This document shows positions 44,844 through 52,948 of a DNA stretch of 64,000 bases, piece by piece (the stretch's first letter is position 1; each line of letters begins with the position of its first letter). Source of the DNA: Novosphingobium sp. SG707 (lineage in GTDB: Bacteria > Pseudomonadota > Alphaproteobacteria > Sphingomonadales > Sphingomonadaceae); contig NZ_JAAZQL010000011.1 in NCBI RefSeq assembly GCF_012275515.1, forward strand, positions 62,001-126,000, given 5' to 3'. The notes under the pieces are model-generated. The model did not search any database, was not told the DNA's origin, and saw nothing but the letters and a program-made list of their open reading frames with translations. A program made the position numbers and the translations under genes.

Positions 44844-45764
44844 TTAAACTTCAGCTGCCTGTTTGAGCTTTGCGATATGGGCGATGCAGATCTCCTGAAC
44901 TTTCTGCCCCAGCACTTGAATCCGCTCCCGGAGCCAGTTCAATTCCTCCGGAGAAATGTCGAAATGCTTGGAGTGCTGGCCTTTGCGGTAAGCGTCCTTG
45001 AGCTTCTGGTACATTGCACGTTGTGCGCGAGTGCCACGAGGCCAGGCATCATAGAGTTGCGGCATGATTTCTTCCGCAAGGCCTCGTAAAAAGAGAATGT
45101 TTGGATTTCGTGGGGCGTAAAACGTGAGTGTCAGCAGAACGCAGCGATAGAGGCAGTCAGCCGATTGATTGAGCAGATATGCGGCATTCTTATGGTATGT
45201 CTTTTGAAGCGATATATCCGCCAGCTCATACCACCTCATCGCATCTGCAAATCCATCTTCGAAATATTCTTTCGCCGTATCATAAGCTTGCTTTGGAGTT
45301 TTTGGCTTGGGCTCCGCCAGCAAGCGATCATCGGACTGGTAGAGGATCACCCCGTCCTTTGCGATCTCCATGAACAGAAGCCGCCCATGGGACAGGCCAT
45401 CATTCACCTGCTGAAGCGAATGAACGATAAAATTCACCGGCGTCCGAATGATCTTTTCGACTTGATAGGCGTCGAACAACCGCTGCTCGGTTTCCTCCCA
45501 ATATTCCGCGCGATCCGTCAGCTCCTTCTGATTGACGATCACAAGGATATCGTAGTCGGAGGTATATTGGTTTGCGTCAAAGGGCGCATCGACCCAATCG
45601 CCCCGGGCATAGGAGCCGAACAGGATGACCTTCAGGATCCGGGCTGATTTGCGGCGCCCAATCGCCTCCTGCGTTGCTTCACGAAAGCCCTGAAACAGGA
45701 TCTCGACCACGCGGTCGAGTTCGCGCTGTTTGACGGCCGGAAGATGATTGAGGTCACTGCGCAT
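44844..45764 (-). CDS. Nucleotidyltransferase-HEPN (MNT-HEPN) fusion protein
   Basis: 306 residues. The nucleotidyltransferase motif GSYARGDW followed by SDYDILVIV is intact. The C-terminal helical domain is HEPN-like, ending KLKDAYRKGQHSKHFDISPEELNWL, without the canonical Rx4-6H at the usual spot. MNT-HEPN pairs act as toxin-antitoxin systems in which the MNT part modifies the HEPN RNase. Here both are in one polypeptide. Confidence 0.8.
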   Translation of the reverse strand: MRSDLNHLPAVKQRELDRVVEILFQGFREATQEAIGRRKSARILKVILFGSYARGDWVDAPFDANQYTSDYDILVIVNQKELTDRAEYWEETEQRLFDAYQVEKIIRTPVNFIVHSLQQVNDGLSHGRLLFMEIAKDGVILYQSDDRLLAEPKPKTPKQAYDTAKEYFEDGFADAMRWYELADISLQKTYHKNAAYLLNQSADCLYRCVLLTLTFYAPRNPNILFLRGLAEEIMPQLYDAWPRGTRAQRAMYQKLKDAYRKGQHSKHFDISPEELNWLRERIQVLGQKVQEICIAHIAKLKQAAEV

Positions 45765-45805
45765 CTATTCGTTCTCAATTCCTGCAATTCGGGAGATTGC
45801 GCCGT

Positions 45806-46207
45806 TCACCGCACCACCTCGATAGAAACCCCTATGCCGAGATCTCCCCAGAGCCGATCTGCCGTGACGGCCACGGCCTGACGTGATCGCGCCAGAGCGA
45901 GGCAAGAGCGCTCCCCCAAACCCAAGCCGACACCGCGGATCAGTGGATGGATCTCCCCGCCAATATCGGCCTGATCACGATCCACCGCGATGACGTCGAT
46001 ATCGAGCTCTGCCAACATAGCTTTGGCTTCGGCTGCTTCGATGCCGCGATCCGTCAGCTTGGCCAGCACTTCATGGTAATTCACAGCCGATACCAAGGCC
46101 CGGGTCAAGCGGGCTTCAACCCGATCAGCTCCGGGTTCGTCGAACAACAGGCAAAGCAGCGCCGAGGCATCGAGGACAAATGTAGGATTGGGGGAACTAT
46201 CGGTCAC
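45806..46207 (-). CDS. vapC: PIN-domain toxin (VapC-like, second)
   Basis: 133 residues: TFVLDASALLCLLFDEPGADRV has the first acidic residue, and the later ones are in NYHEVL, LGERSCLALAR and TADRLWGDLG. GTG 46207 is chosen because GAGG lies just upstream; TTG 46219 would add four residues. It overlaps the AbrB-type antitoxin gene by 11 bases, as a normal antitoxin/toxin pair. Confidence 0.85.
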   Translation of the reverse strand: MTDSSPNPTFVLDASALLCLLFDEPGADRVEARLTRALVSAVNYHEVLAKLTDRGIEAAEAKAMLAELDIDVIAVDRDQADIGGEIHPLIRGVGLGLGERSCLALARSRQAVAVTADRLWGDLGIGVSIEVVR

Positions 46208-46448
46208 GCGCTGCCTCAACGCGTCGCTGGGCGATCAGTTCCTCCGAGACCAACCCTTCCTTCGGGGCAAAGGCCTTTAGCCGCTCCTGAACCCGCTTGA
46301 GCGCGGACCTGGCCGGTCGGATGCGTACCTCATCACCCTGCAATTCAAAAAGGACCGTATCGCCATTTTGCAAGCCGAGAGCCCGGCGCATTTCTGCGGG
46401 CAGCGCGATACGCCCACCGGCAATGACTTTACCTCGTGCGATATTCAT
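46197..46448 (-). CDS. AbrB/SpoVT-family antitoxin
   Basis: 83 residues: MNIARGKVIAGGRIALPAEMRRALGLQNGDTVLFELQGDEVRI is the swapped-hairpin AbrB DNA-binding domain. Partner of the PIN toxin. The frame stays open upstream into a winged-helix sequence, so this may be the C-terminal part of a longer protein (see the entry to 46940). ATG 46454 is a second candidate start. Confidence 0.8.
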   Translation of the reverse strand: MNIARGKVIAGGRIALPAEMRRALGLQNGDTVLFELQGDEVRIRPARSALKRVQERLKAFAPKEGLVSEELIAQRRVEAARDR

Positions 46449-46940
46449 GCCCATCGTCCCGGATCGAGTACTGATTGGCATATGGTACCATAATGGCATG
46501 CCTCGTAGCAAGTCGGTCTCGTCTCCCCGATCTTGACGGAAGGCGATTGCAATTTCGGCGCTCGCGGCAACAATCGTGTCGATCACGCGGTCGAGGGCGG
46601 ACCGGCTGCCCCATGTGAGTTGGAGATCCGTTCGGCGATGATCCTCGAGACTGGGCTCGCGAGTGAGCGCTCCCAGTTGAGCCAGTCTGGCCGAGCGGCG
46701 ATGCGGCTTCGACACGATTTCATCGGTCGACAGACAGGCCTGATAGAGCGTCTTCCCCTCGATTTCGGCGAGATAGACCTCGAAGAGGAGTGCAACATAT
46801 TGCCTCGCGGAAAGCAGCGGCCCCAGGCTTTCGAGGATGACCTTCTCGACCCGCAGGAAGGCCCGGCATACCAGTGCGCGTGAGCTTGCCGACCAAAGGC
46901 TGGCGGGCTGGACGTCGTTCGAGTTTGGCATCACCGTCAT
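46197..46940 (-). CDS. In-frame fusion: MarR-like winged-helix protein joined to AbrB antitoxin
   Basis: 247 codons from ATG 46940. Residues 1-145 look like a MarR-type winged helix: LSARQYVALLFEVYLAEIEGKTLYQACLSTDEIVSKPHRRSARLAQLGALTREPSLEDHRRTDLQLT. No stop separates it from the AbrB domain; the linker (LLRGMPLWYHMPISTRSGTMG) is encoded by the expected promoter space of the antitoxin. Either a true fusion or two genes read in the same frame. Expression as one protein is not proven. Confidence 0.5.
   Translation of the reverse strand: MTVMPNSNDVQPASLWSASSRALVCRAFLRVEKVILESLGPLLSARQYVALLFEVYLAEIEGKTLYQACLSTDEIVSKPHRRSARLAQLGALTREPSLEDHRRTDLQLTWGSRSALDRVIDTIVAASAEIAIAFRQDRGDETDLLRGMPLWYHMPISTRSGTMGMNIARGKVIAGGRIALPAEMRRALGLQNGDTVLFELQGDEVRIRPARSALKRVQERLKAFAPKEGLVSEELIAQRRVEAARDR
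46481..46492. promoter_or_regulatory. Probable AbrB-antitoxin operator
   Basis: TATGGTACCATA is a perfect 12-base palindrome starting 33 bases upstream of ATG 46448. It supports an independent start of the antitoxin gene inside the longer frame. Confidence 0.5.
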
Positions 46941-46988
46941 AAGGACACTCCGCTTTTGTCGATATCGGAACGGTCGCGGGCAGGGGGA

Positions 46989-47462
46989 TCAACCTCGCTG
47001 TATGGGAGGCCGGGATGCTGGGCACCCCTTCCAGGATGCATCGCTGCCTTGTTGTGCGAGGCGCTGACGATGGCGCCAGGTCGCGACGATCAGGACGATC
47101 TGCGTAACCCACCCCCATACCGCCAGGGCATTCATGTAGGCTTTCCATCCTGCCGCTGGAACAACGATCTGGCCGACATGGATGAACACTTCGGCCTGCA
47201 GCAGGGCGGCCACCCATATGGGCCAGAATCGCGTGCTGCGAATGGCAAGCCATAGAAAAATGGCCAGCAGCACCATGTCGATTATCAGGATTCCGGTCTC
47301 GAGCTGGCGAAAGTGTGCTCTGGTCGGATCGGCCGCCATCACACTTGCCGATGCACCGCCAAACAGAGCAGCCGCCCCGATCTGCTCGGGTCGGCCACCC
47401 CGGATGGCCGCGTAAAGACTGCTGACGATCAGCAGGATGAGGAATGCGACATGTCTCGTCAT
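46989..47462 (-). CDS. Membrane protein, about four transmembrane helices
   Basis: 157 residues. Hydrophobic segments are AFLILLIVSSLYAAIR, IGAAALFGGASASVMA, ILIIDMVLLAIFLWLAI and WPIWVAALLQAEVFIHVG, with a fifth near VWGWVTQIVLIVATW. No family recognised. It lies among regulators at the start of the backbone region. Confidence 0.65.
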   Translation of the reverse strand: MTRHVAFLILLIVSSLYAAIRGGRPEQIGAAALFGGASASVMAADPTRAHFRQLETGILIIDMVLLAIFLWLAIRSTRFWPIWVAALLQAEVFIHVGQIVVPAAGWKAYMNALAVWGWVTQIVLIVATWRHRQRLAQQGSDASWKGCPASRPPIQRG

Positions 47463-47512
47463 ATCGAACCTGAACCATTATGGAAATCGGTGTCAGGGAA
47501 CCCTGACAGGCA

Positions 47513-47857
47513 TCAGGCAACCCGCAGATGCTGTCCCACATCAAGGGGTTCCACCTTGCCCGGTTTGACCAGATCGCCATAGCTGACTTCGCGCAGGCCG
47601 ATGTCGTCGCTCGCCTGTTTGAGATTGGCATGGGTCGCGACGATCTTTTCGCGGGTTTCAGCAACGAGCATCATGGCAGATGCAGAGCTCAGGATAGCTT
47701 CCTGTCCGACAATGGCGGATATCCCTCCATCGAGCCGGGCAAGCGGGATGGCGGCATTGAGTTCCGCAATACGGGCGAGAGCGATATCAAGGGCCGTCTC
47801 TGCGGCAAAGAGCCGCTGGGCTACTGTTTGGGCAATGGCTAGGCGTTGAGTACGCAT
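47513..47857 (-). CDS. Hypothetical protein
   Basis: 114 residues, alanine-rich and helical (MRTQRLAIAQTVAQRLFAAETALDIALARIAELNAAIPLARLDGG). A strong GGGAGGAG site precedes ATG 47857. Function unknown. It lies 50 bases after the membrane-protein gene. Confidence 0.65.
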   Translation of the reverse strand: MRTQRLAIAQTVAQRLFAAETALDIALARIAELNAAIPLARLDGGISAIVGQEAILSSASAMMLVAETREKIVATHANLKQASDDIGLREVSYGDLVKPGKVEPLDVGQHLRVA

Positions 47858-47920
47858 GGTTTCTCCTCCCCGTTCCCGCTGAAGGAACGGATTGTGTTGG
47901 ATGATAATGGAAGGGCTGGC

Positions 47921-48496
47921 CTATGGGCGAAGCAGGCTGCTCAGCCCGGAAAGCAGCGATACAGCGGAACCGACCGTAACAATGATACCGACGGTTACGG
48001 CTGCGATGACGATGAGGGTTTTACTCGCACTCAGATCATTGGCTTTTCTCCCGTTCAGACGGAGCGGCACCAGATCGAGCATTGCCGGCCTGAGAACAGC
48101 AACGGAATGTATGTCCTGTTGCTGAGCCGGCGGGGCGTCGACGATGATGGTGTCGTCCGTGTCATTCGAGACGGGATCAGAGAATGCTGAATCGGCCGGT
48201 TTGGGAAGTTCCAGAAAATGGGCGCCCATTGACTGCCCCCCTGCAGAAGGGGTGGCTTGTGCCTCCCATTCGGCAAACACCCGGCCGGCTTCGCCGCGGT
48301 TTTGCACGCCCAGATGGCGGCAGGCGGACAGGACATGCTTATAGACCCGGCTCTCCGAGATACCGAGCATGGCCGCAATTTCCTTGGTGAGATACCCCTT
48401 GGCAACCAGGCGCAGGCAATCCTGCTGACGCGAAGTCAATTGCTGCAATCGTTCCCTGTTGCTTTCTACGAACAGCTGAATGCGGTCAGTTTGCAT
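47921..48496 (-). CDS. LuxR-type HTH protein with C-terminal membrane anchor
   Basis: 191 residues. The DNA-binding segment LTSRQQDCLRLVAKGYLTKEIAAMLGISESRVYKHVLSACRHLGVQNR is a LuxR/GerE helix-turn-helix. There is no response-regulator receiver domain. The C-terminus ends in a single hydrophobic helix (KTLIVIAAVTVGIIVTVGSAVSLL). AGGAGGG precedes the start. A membrane-tethered regulator. Confidence 0.75.
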   Translation of the reverse strand: MQTDRIQLFVESNRERLQQLTSRQQDCLRLVAKGYLTKEIAAMLGISESRVYKHVLSACRHLGVQNRGEAGRVFAEWEAQATPSAGGQSMGAHFLELPKPADSAFSDPVSNDTDDTIIVDAPPAQQQDIHSVAVLRPAMLDLVPLRLNGRKANDLSASKTLIVIAAVTVGIIVTVGSAVSLLSGLSSLLRP

Positions 48497-48744
48497 CGCG
48501 CCCTCCTAAGCCGGGAGACCAGACCGCTGAGGGCGACGAGCGCTGTTGGCGAAGTCATTTACCTGGCCTCGCGGGGCAGGCCCAGAGCGATCATGACATA
48601 AATTCAATGAATTGTTTGTGCTGCATTACAGCAATTTGACACTCTTGCGCAATTGTCTGATCGCGATGCCGCACGCTTTGGGCGGCGCGGTTTAGCGCAT
48701 TGCGGCAGAATGAAGGGGAGAGGGGAGGAGCCGCCGTAACTCGC

Positions 48745-49260
48745 ATGGCGACGGAGTCCCTGAACATGACCACCTCTGAACTGCTCACCCTCTTGCGCGA
48801 AATTGGCGCGGCCATGGCTACCCATCAACCCCAACGGTCGGACAGCAAAGCGCAGCTATGGTCAGAGCTGCAATCGCGTCTTGAAACCGTTCTTGGCCGC
48901 TTCGAGGGCGAGCCGCATCCTGCCATCGCGGTCGCGCGAGGCAAGGTGGCTGAAACATTGCCTTTTCGGATCGATGCTGACGAACGAATCGTCGAAGAGG
49001 CAAAAAATGCGGTCTGGGTCAGGGGCTGGGTGCGGGTCGATTGGCAGGACATCGAGGCGAATCTGGCCTTGAGGATCGATAAATTGGGCCGGGCCATCGA
49101 AGCTCTTTCGACGATCAGGCAGGCGGTTTTTCTCGCCCATGCACGCGATGCACTGCTCTATGATGCCATTGCAGATCGCCTCGGGATTGCCCTTGCCGAT
49201 GTCCAGCGCGAACTTGCGGCAGCCCTGGCCTTGATCGATGCCGCCGTCAACGAGGACTGA
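48745..49260 (+). CDS. Sigma-70 region 4-like protein of the plasmid/ICE backbone
   Basis: 171 residues from ATG 48745 (ATG 48766 is an alternative). The C-terminus (IEALSTIRQAVFLAHARDALLYDAIADRLGIALADVQRELAAALALIDAA) follows sigma-70 region 4.2, but the N-terminal half has no sigma region 2. It is not an active sigma factor by sequence and could be an anti-sigma-like or adapter protein. The next gene starts 10 bases later. Confidence 0.6.
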   Translation: MATESLNMTTSELLTLLREIGAAMATHQPQRSDSKAQLWSELQSRLETVLGRFEGEPHPAIAVARGKVAETLPFRIDADERIVEEAKNAVWVRGWVRVDWQDIEANLALRIDKLGRAIEALSTIRQAVFLAHARDALLYDAIADRLGIALADVQRELAAALALIDAAVNED

Positions 49261-49270
49261 GGGCTGCAGA

Positions 49271-50152
49271 ATGTCCGACAGGTCTCTCCTGCTCGACTCG
49301 CATGGCGCGCAATTGGTCAAGGAACTGGGCGGCCTTTGGCGAAACGGGCAGGGGCTATGCCTGTGTCCCGCGCATGACGACCATAACCCCAGCCTTTCGA
49401 TCCGGGTCGGCGAACGTGCCTTGCTCTTCAAGTGCTTTGCCGGTTGCGACACCGTCAATGTGCTGCGTGCGATCCGACGGATGCATTTGCCCTTGCCGGA
49501 CAGCTGCCTTTTTTCGTCATCAATGAATGCCTCGCGGATCGAGGCGACATCCGGCCTTGCCCAACGCCTATGGGACGCCTCCCTTCCTCTGACCAGAAGT
49601 CTGGCGGAGGCCTATCTGTCCAACCGCCTGCTCAGGCCACCCTGGCATGACCTGCGTTACAACGCGCGCACGCCGCTGGGCCGAGGCCGTGCCGTCGTTT
49701 TTCGTCCGGCCATGATCGCAGCTGTAAGGGAGGGCAATCGGATCACGGCGGTCCACCGCACCTTTATCGAGCCTGGAACAGCGTCGAAAGCGAGGGATCT
49801 CGCTACCTCTCGGATGATGCTGGGGCGTCCCGGTCGCGGCGCGGTCCAGCTTGCGCCGGCAGCCTCGTTGCTGGGGCTGGCGGAAGGCATAGAAACCGCG
49901 CTTGCGGCCATGCAACTCCATGGCATAACGGTTTGGGCGACGCTTGGCACCGAACGGGCAGGCCATCTATTGCTGCCGCAAGGGCTCGAGCGCCTCATTC
50001 TCTTGTTCGACCACGATGCAGCGGGCCTGGAGGCTGACCGGCAGGCGCGCCGTGCTTACCAGCGCCCAGGTCTGGAAATCGAGAGCTTATGGCCGCCGGC
50101 GCCGCACAACGATTGGGCGGAGGTTTTGCTGGCCAGATCTCAGATGGCCTGA
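49271..50152 (+). CDS. Toprim-domain primase
   Basis: 293 residues. An N-terminal zinc-binding CHC2-like segment (CLCPAHDDHNPSLSIRVGERALLFKCFAGCD) is followed by a Toprim domain with GLAEGIETALAAM and LLFDHDAAG (DxD). It is typical of plasmid- or ICE-borne DNA primases. ATG 49271 starts 10 bases after the sigma-like gene. Confidence 0.8.
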   Translation: MSDRSLLLDSHGAQLVKELGGLWRNGQGLCLCPAHDDHNPSLSIRVGERALLFKCFAGCDTVNVLRAIRRMHLPLPDSCLFSSSMNASRIEATSGLAQRLWDASLPLTRSLAEAYLSNRLLRPPWHDLRYNARTPLGRGRAVVFRPAMIAAVREGNRITAVHRTFIEPGTASKARDLATSRMMLGRPGRGAVQLAPAASLLGLAEGIETALAAMQLHGITVWATLGTERAGHLLLPQGLERLILLFDHDAAGLEADRQARRAYQRPGLEIESLWPPAPHNDWAEVLLARSQMA

Positions 50153-50164
50153 TGAATGCGATGG

Positions 50165-50198
50165 GCGCTGCCCTGCACTGGATCATGCAGGGCAGCGC
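50165..50198. terminator. Bidirectional hairpin between primase and HU genes
   Basis: Perfect 13-base arms GCGCTGCCCTGCA (50165-50177) and TGCAGGGCAGCGC (50186-50198) with an 8-base loop, between convergent gene ends. No T-run. Confidence 0.55.
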
Positions 50199-50204
50199 AA
50201 GCCA

Positions 50205-50480
50205 TTAGCCGTTGAGGCGGTCCTTGACGGCCTTGGCGGGCGTGAAGCCCAGCTTCTTCGAAGCCTTGATCGTGATAGTCTCGCCGGTCGAGGGATTGCG
50301 GCCTTCACGCTCCGGCGTTTCCTTGACCTTGAACTTTCCAAAACCGCTGAGCGCGATCTCGTCGCCATTGGCAGCCGCATCGGCGATCACCCCAAACACG
50401 GCATCGACCAGCTTGCGCGCGTCGGCCTTGGTCAGCCCATTGGCCCCGGCGACGGCTTCGGCGAGTTCGGCATTGTTCAT
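50205..50480 (-). CDS. HU-family DNA-binding protein
   Basis: 91 residues. The conserved HU core (EIALSGFGKFKVKETPEREGRNPSTGETITI) and the RNP motif in the DNA-binding arm are intact. AGGAGA precedes ATG 50480. A nucleoid protein, convergent with the primase gene. Confidence 0.92.
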   Translation of the reverse strand: MNNAELAEAVAGANGLTKADARKLVDAVFGVIADAAANGDEIALSGFGKFKVKETPEREGRNPSTGETITIKASKKLGFTPAKAVKDRLNG

Positions 50481-50625
50481 TCAAATTCTCCTGCTTTTTT
50501 GATTCTGCGGCTTTTTAGCGAGCAGGCTGCCCGGCGTCACGGCGCAAACGTCGCGATCGAAGGGGGAAGGGGGAGGGGCCAGACAGGCGGTTCGATGTCC
50601 GGGTCGCCACACCGGAGTTCATGGT

Positions 50626-52713
50626 ATGTCTAAGTCCATCATCTTCCTACCGGCAGCCAATCTTGCCAAATCGCCGGTCAATGTGCGCAAGCGGACCGAT
50701 CCCCGCGCCGATGCGGAACTGGAAGCCAGCATCGCCAGCCACGGTCTTTTGCAGAATCTGGTGGCTGTGCCAGTCGCGCGCAAGAAGGGGCAATATCGGA
50801 TCACGGCGGGCGGGCGCCGGCTCGATGCCATTCACCGCCTTATCGAAAAATCCCTGCTTCCAGCCGATTACGAGGTTCCCGTTCAAATCCTGTCCAACGC
50901 CAAAGACGGGCGCGAGATCAGTCTTGCTGAAAATTTTGATCGCTTGCAGATGAACCCGGCTGAGGAATGCCGGGCCTTTCGTGATCTGCTCGAAGTCGAG
51001 GGCCGCACCCCGGCCGAGATCGCCAAACGTTTCGGTATTGAAGAGCGCTTCGTCCTTGGGCGCCTGCGCCTCGCCAATCTGGCCGAACCGATCTTTGACG
51101 CGCTCGAAGGTGACGAGATCACCCTCGATATTGCCAAGGCCTATGCGACGACCGCCGATACAGGCCGCCAGACAGCGGTCTGGGAACTGCTGCGCAACAG
51201 CTATTCGCGCGACAACGTTAATGAAATCAGACGCTCGCTCAACGGATACAGCTACCGCGCGAGCGATCCCAAGGCGCTGCTGGTCGGCCGCGATGCCTAT
51301 ATCGCCGCCGGCGGGCGCGTCGAGGATGCGGATCTGTTCTCGACAGCCGCCGACGAGCGTTGGATCGATACCCATATCCTTGATGAGCTGGCCGAGGCCC
51401 GGCTTGCCGCCGAGGCTGAACTGATCCGGCAGCGCGAAGGGATCGGCGAGGTTCGCATCGTTACCGGCCAGCGCATTCCCTATATGGAGACCTATGCGCT
51501 CGAGCCGCTCACTGGGGTTGCTGAACCGCTGACGGATGAGGAGGAAAACCGCAAGCAGGAGATCGAGCAGGAAATCGCCGTGATCGAGCAGCTTTGCGAG
51601 GACGCCGATTATGAGCCCGAGGCCGACGATGAAACGCGCTACACCGCGCTTCAGGACGAACTGGCCGCGATCGTCGAGCGGGTTCCGGTGGTTGCCCCCG
51701 AGCAGAAGGCCTCAGCGCTGGCCTATGTCATGCTGGGCGCCGACGGAACGCCGCATGTGCATCACCAGCTCTATGTTGCGCCGGTTGCCGAGGAGGAAGG
51801 TGATGGCGCCAAGGACGGCAACGAGGAAGACGGCGATGAAGAACCGGTCGATGGGGAGCAGGATGCCGACACCGCCGAGGATGATCGGCCTGCCATCAGT
51901 CAGCGTTTGCGCGACATGCTGGCCATGATGAAGACCGAACTGCTCGCCGTCCATGTGGCAAGTGACCCGGCCTTCGCGCTCGATCTGGGCACGTTCATCA
52001 TGGTGGACCGGGAATGCCGCTATGCGGCCTATGACGTTCCGAGCGAGCTTCGGGCATCCACTGCGCCTCGGCTTCTTGGCGATTTTAAGCCGGAAACATC
52101 GGCCGCTGCTGAATGGGCCAGACTGGATGAGGCGCTGGATCGGAGCTGGGCCGCGCATAGAGCCATCGAAGAGCGATATGATGCCTTTTGCGCGCTGGAC
52201 GATGAGGCGCGGGCGGCCTGGCTCGGTTGGGCCATCGCGCGCACGCTCCATGCCGTTCCCGACGGTCGCAATGGTACCGGCTTCCTCAATCATCTTGGCC
52301 GCAAGCTTGGCATCGACGTCGCAGCCTGGTGGCGGCCGACGGCGCTGACCTTTTTCGACAAGCTCACCAAGCCGGGTATCCTTGCCTTGTTCGAAGAGAT
52401 CGGCGGGGTGGAACTGCGGGCCCGCTACGCCGGCTCGAAAAAGCATGACCTTGCCGCATCGGCCGAGCGGCTGTTCAGCGGAAATGTCGTCGTCGAGCAT
52501 AATTATCTGAAGCGCGCGCTCGCGTGGCTTCCCGATGGCATGCGTTTCACTCCGGCAGAGGCTGAAAATGACGGCATGATCTCTGCCGAGATCGAGGGTG
52601 GCCTGTTGATGGCGGCGGCTGATGAAGCCGGCGAGGTCGCAGAGAACCTGTCGATTATGAGCGATGAGGACGATGGCGCCGCCGACGACACCGAGCTCGT
52701 GCAGGCTGCGTGA
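50626..52713 (+). CDS. ParB/RepB-like partition protein
   Basis: 695 residues. The N-terminal ParB nuclease-like domain (SKSPVNVRKRTDPRADAELEASIASHGLLQNLVAVPV, ITAGGRRLDA) is followed by a helical DNA-binding region and an acidic C-terminal half. The protein is longer than usual ParB proteins. It marks a plasmid or integrative element. A hairpin follows at 52722-52753. Confidence 0.85.
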   Translation: MSKSIIFLPAANLAKSPVNVRKRTDPRADAELEASIASHGLLQNLVAVPVARKKGQYRITAGGRRLDAIHRLIEKSLLPADYEVPVQILSNAKDGREISLAENFDRLQMNPAEECRAFRDLLEVEGRTPAEIAKRFGIEERFVLGRLRLANLAEPIFDALEGDEITLDIAKAYATTADTGRQTAVWELLRNSYSRDNVNEIRRSLNGYSYRASDPKALLVGRDAYIAAGGRVEDADLFSTAADERWIDTHILDELAEARLAAEAELIRQREGIGEVRIVTGQRIPYMETYALEPLTGVAEPLTDEEENRKQEIEQEIAVIEQLCEDADYEPEADDETRYTALQDELAAIVERVPVVAPEQKASALAYVMLGADGTPHVHHQLYVAPVAEEEGDGAKDGNEEDGDEEPVDGEQDADTAEDDRPAISQRLRDMLAMMKTELLAVHVASDPAFALDLGTFIMVDRECRYAAYDVPSELRASTAPRLLGDFKPETSAAAEWARLDEALDRSWAAHRAIEERYDAFCALDDEARAAWLGWAIARTLHAVPDGRNGTGFLNHLGRKLGIDVAAWWRPTALTFFDKLTKPGILALFEEIGGVELRARYAGSKKHDLAASAERLFSGNVVVEHNYLKRALAWLPDGMRFTPAEAENDGMISAEIEGGLLMAAADEAGEVAENLSIMSDEDDGAADDTELVQAA

Positions 52714-52721
52714 ATCCATCC

Positions 52722-52753
52722 CCGGGGGCAGGAGGTGACACTTCTGCCCCCGG
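52722..52753 (+). terminator. Hairpin after ParB-like gene
   Basis: Arms CCGGGGGCAG (52722-52731) and CTGCCCCCGG (52744-52753) form a 10-base stem with a 12-base loop, 9 bases after the stop. Weak T-run. Confidence 0.5.
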
Positions 52754-52948
52754 TTTCAACCTGACCCTGGGCCGCAATGGCCATCCAAGGTCGATTTCCA
52801 GCCATGCCCTTCTCCGCAAGCTTTGTAGCTTGCCGTCCCTCGTTTTTGTCGAGCGCAGCTCTGAGGGTTGCGAACGCTTCGCGCTCGCATGCCGGTGGGT
52901 GCATGCGGCGATGAGAGGTGAAGGGCATTGTGTCTTTCCGAGGTGTCT

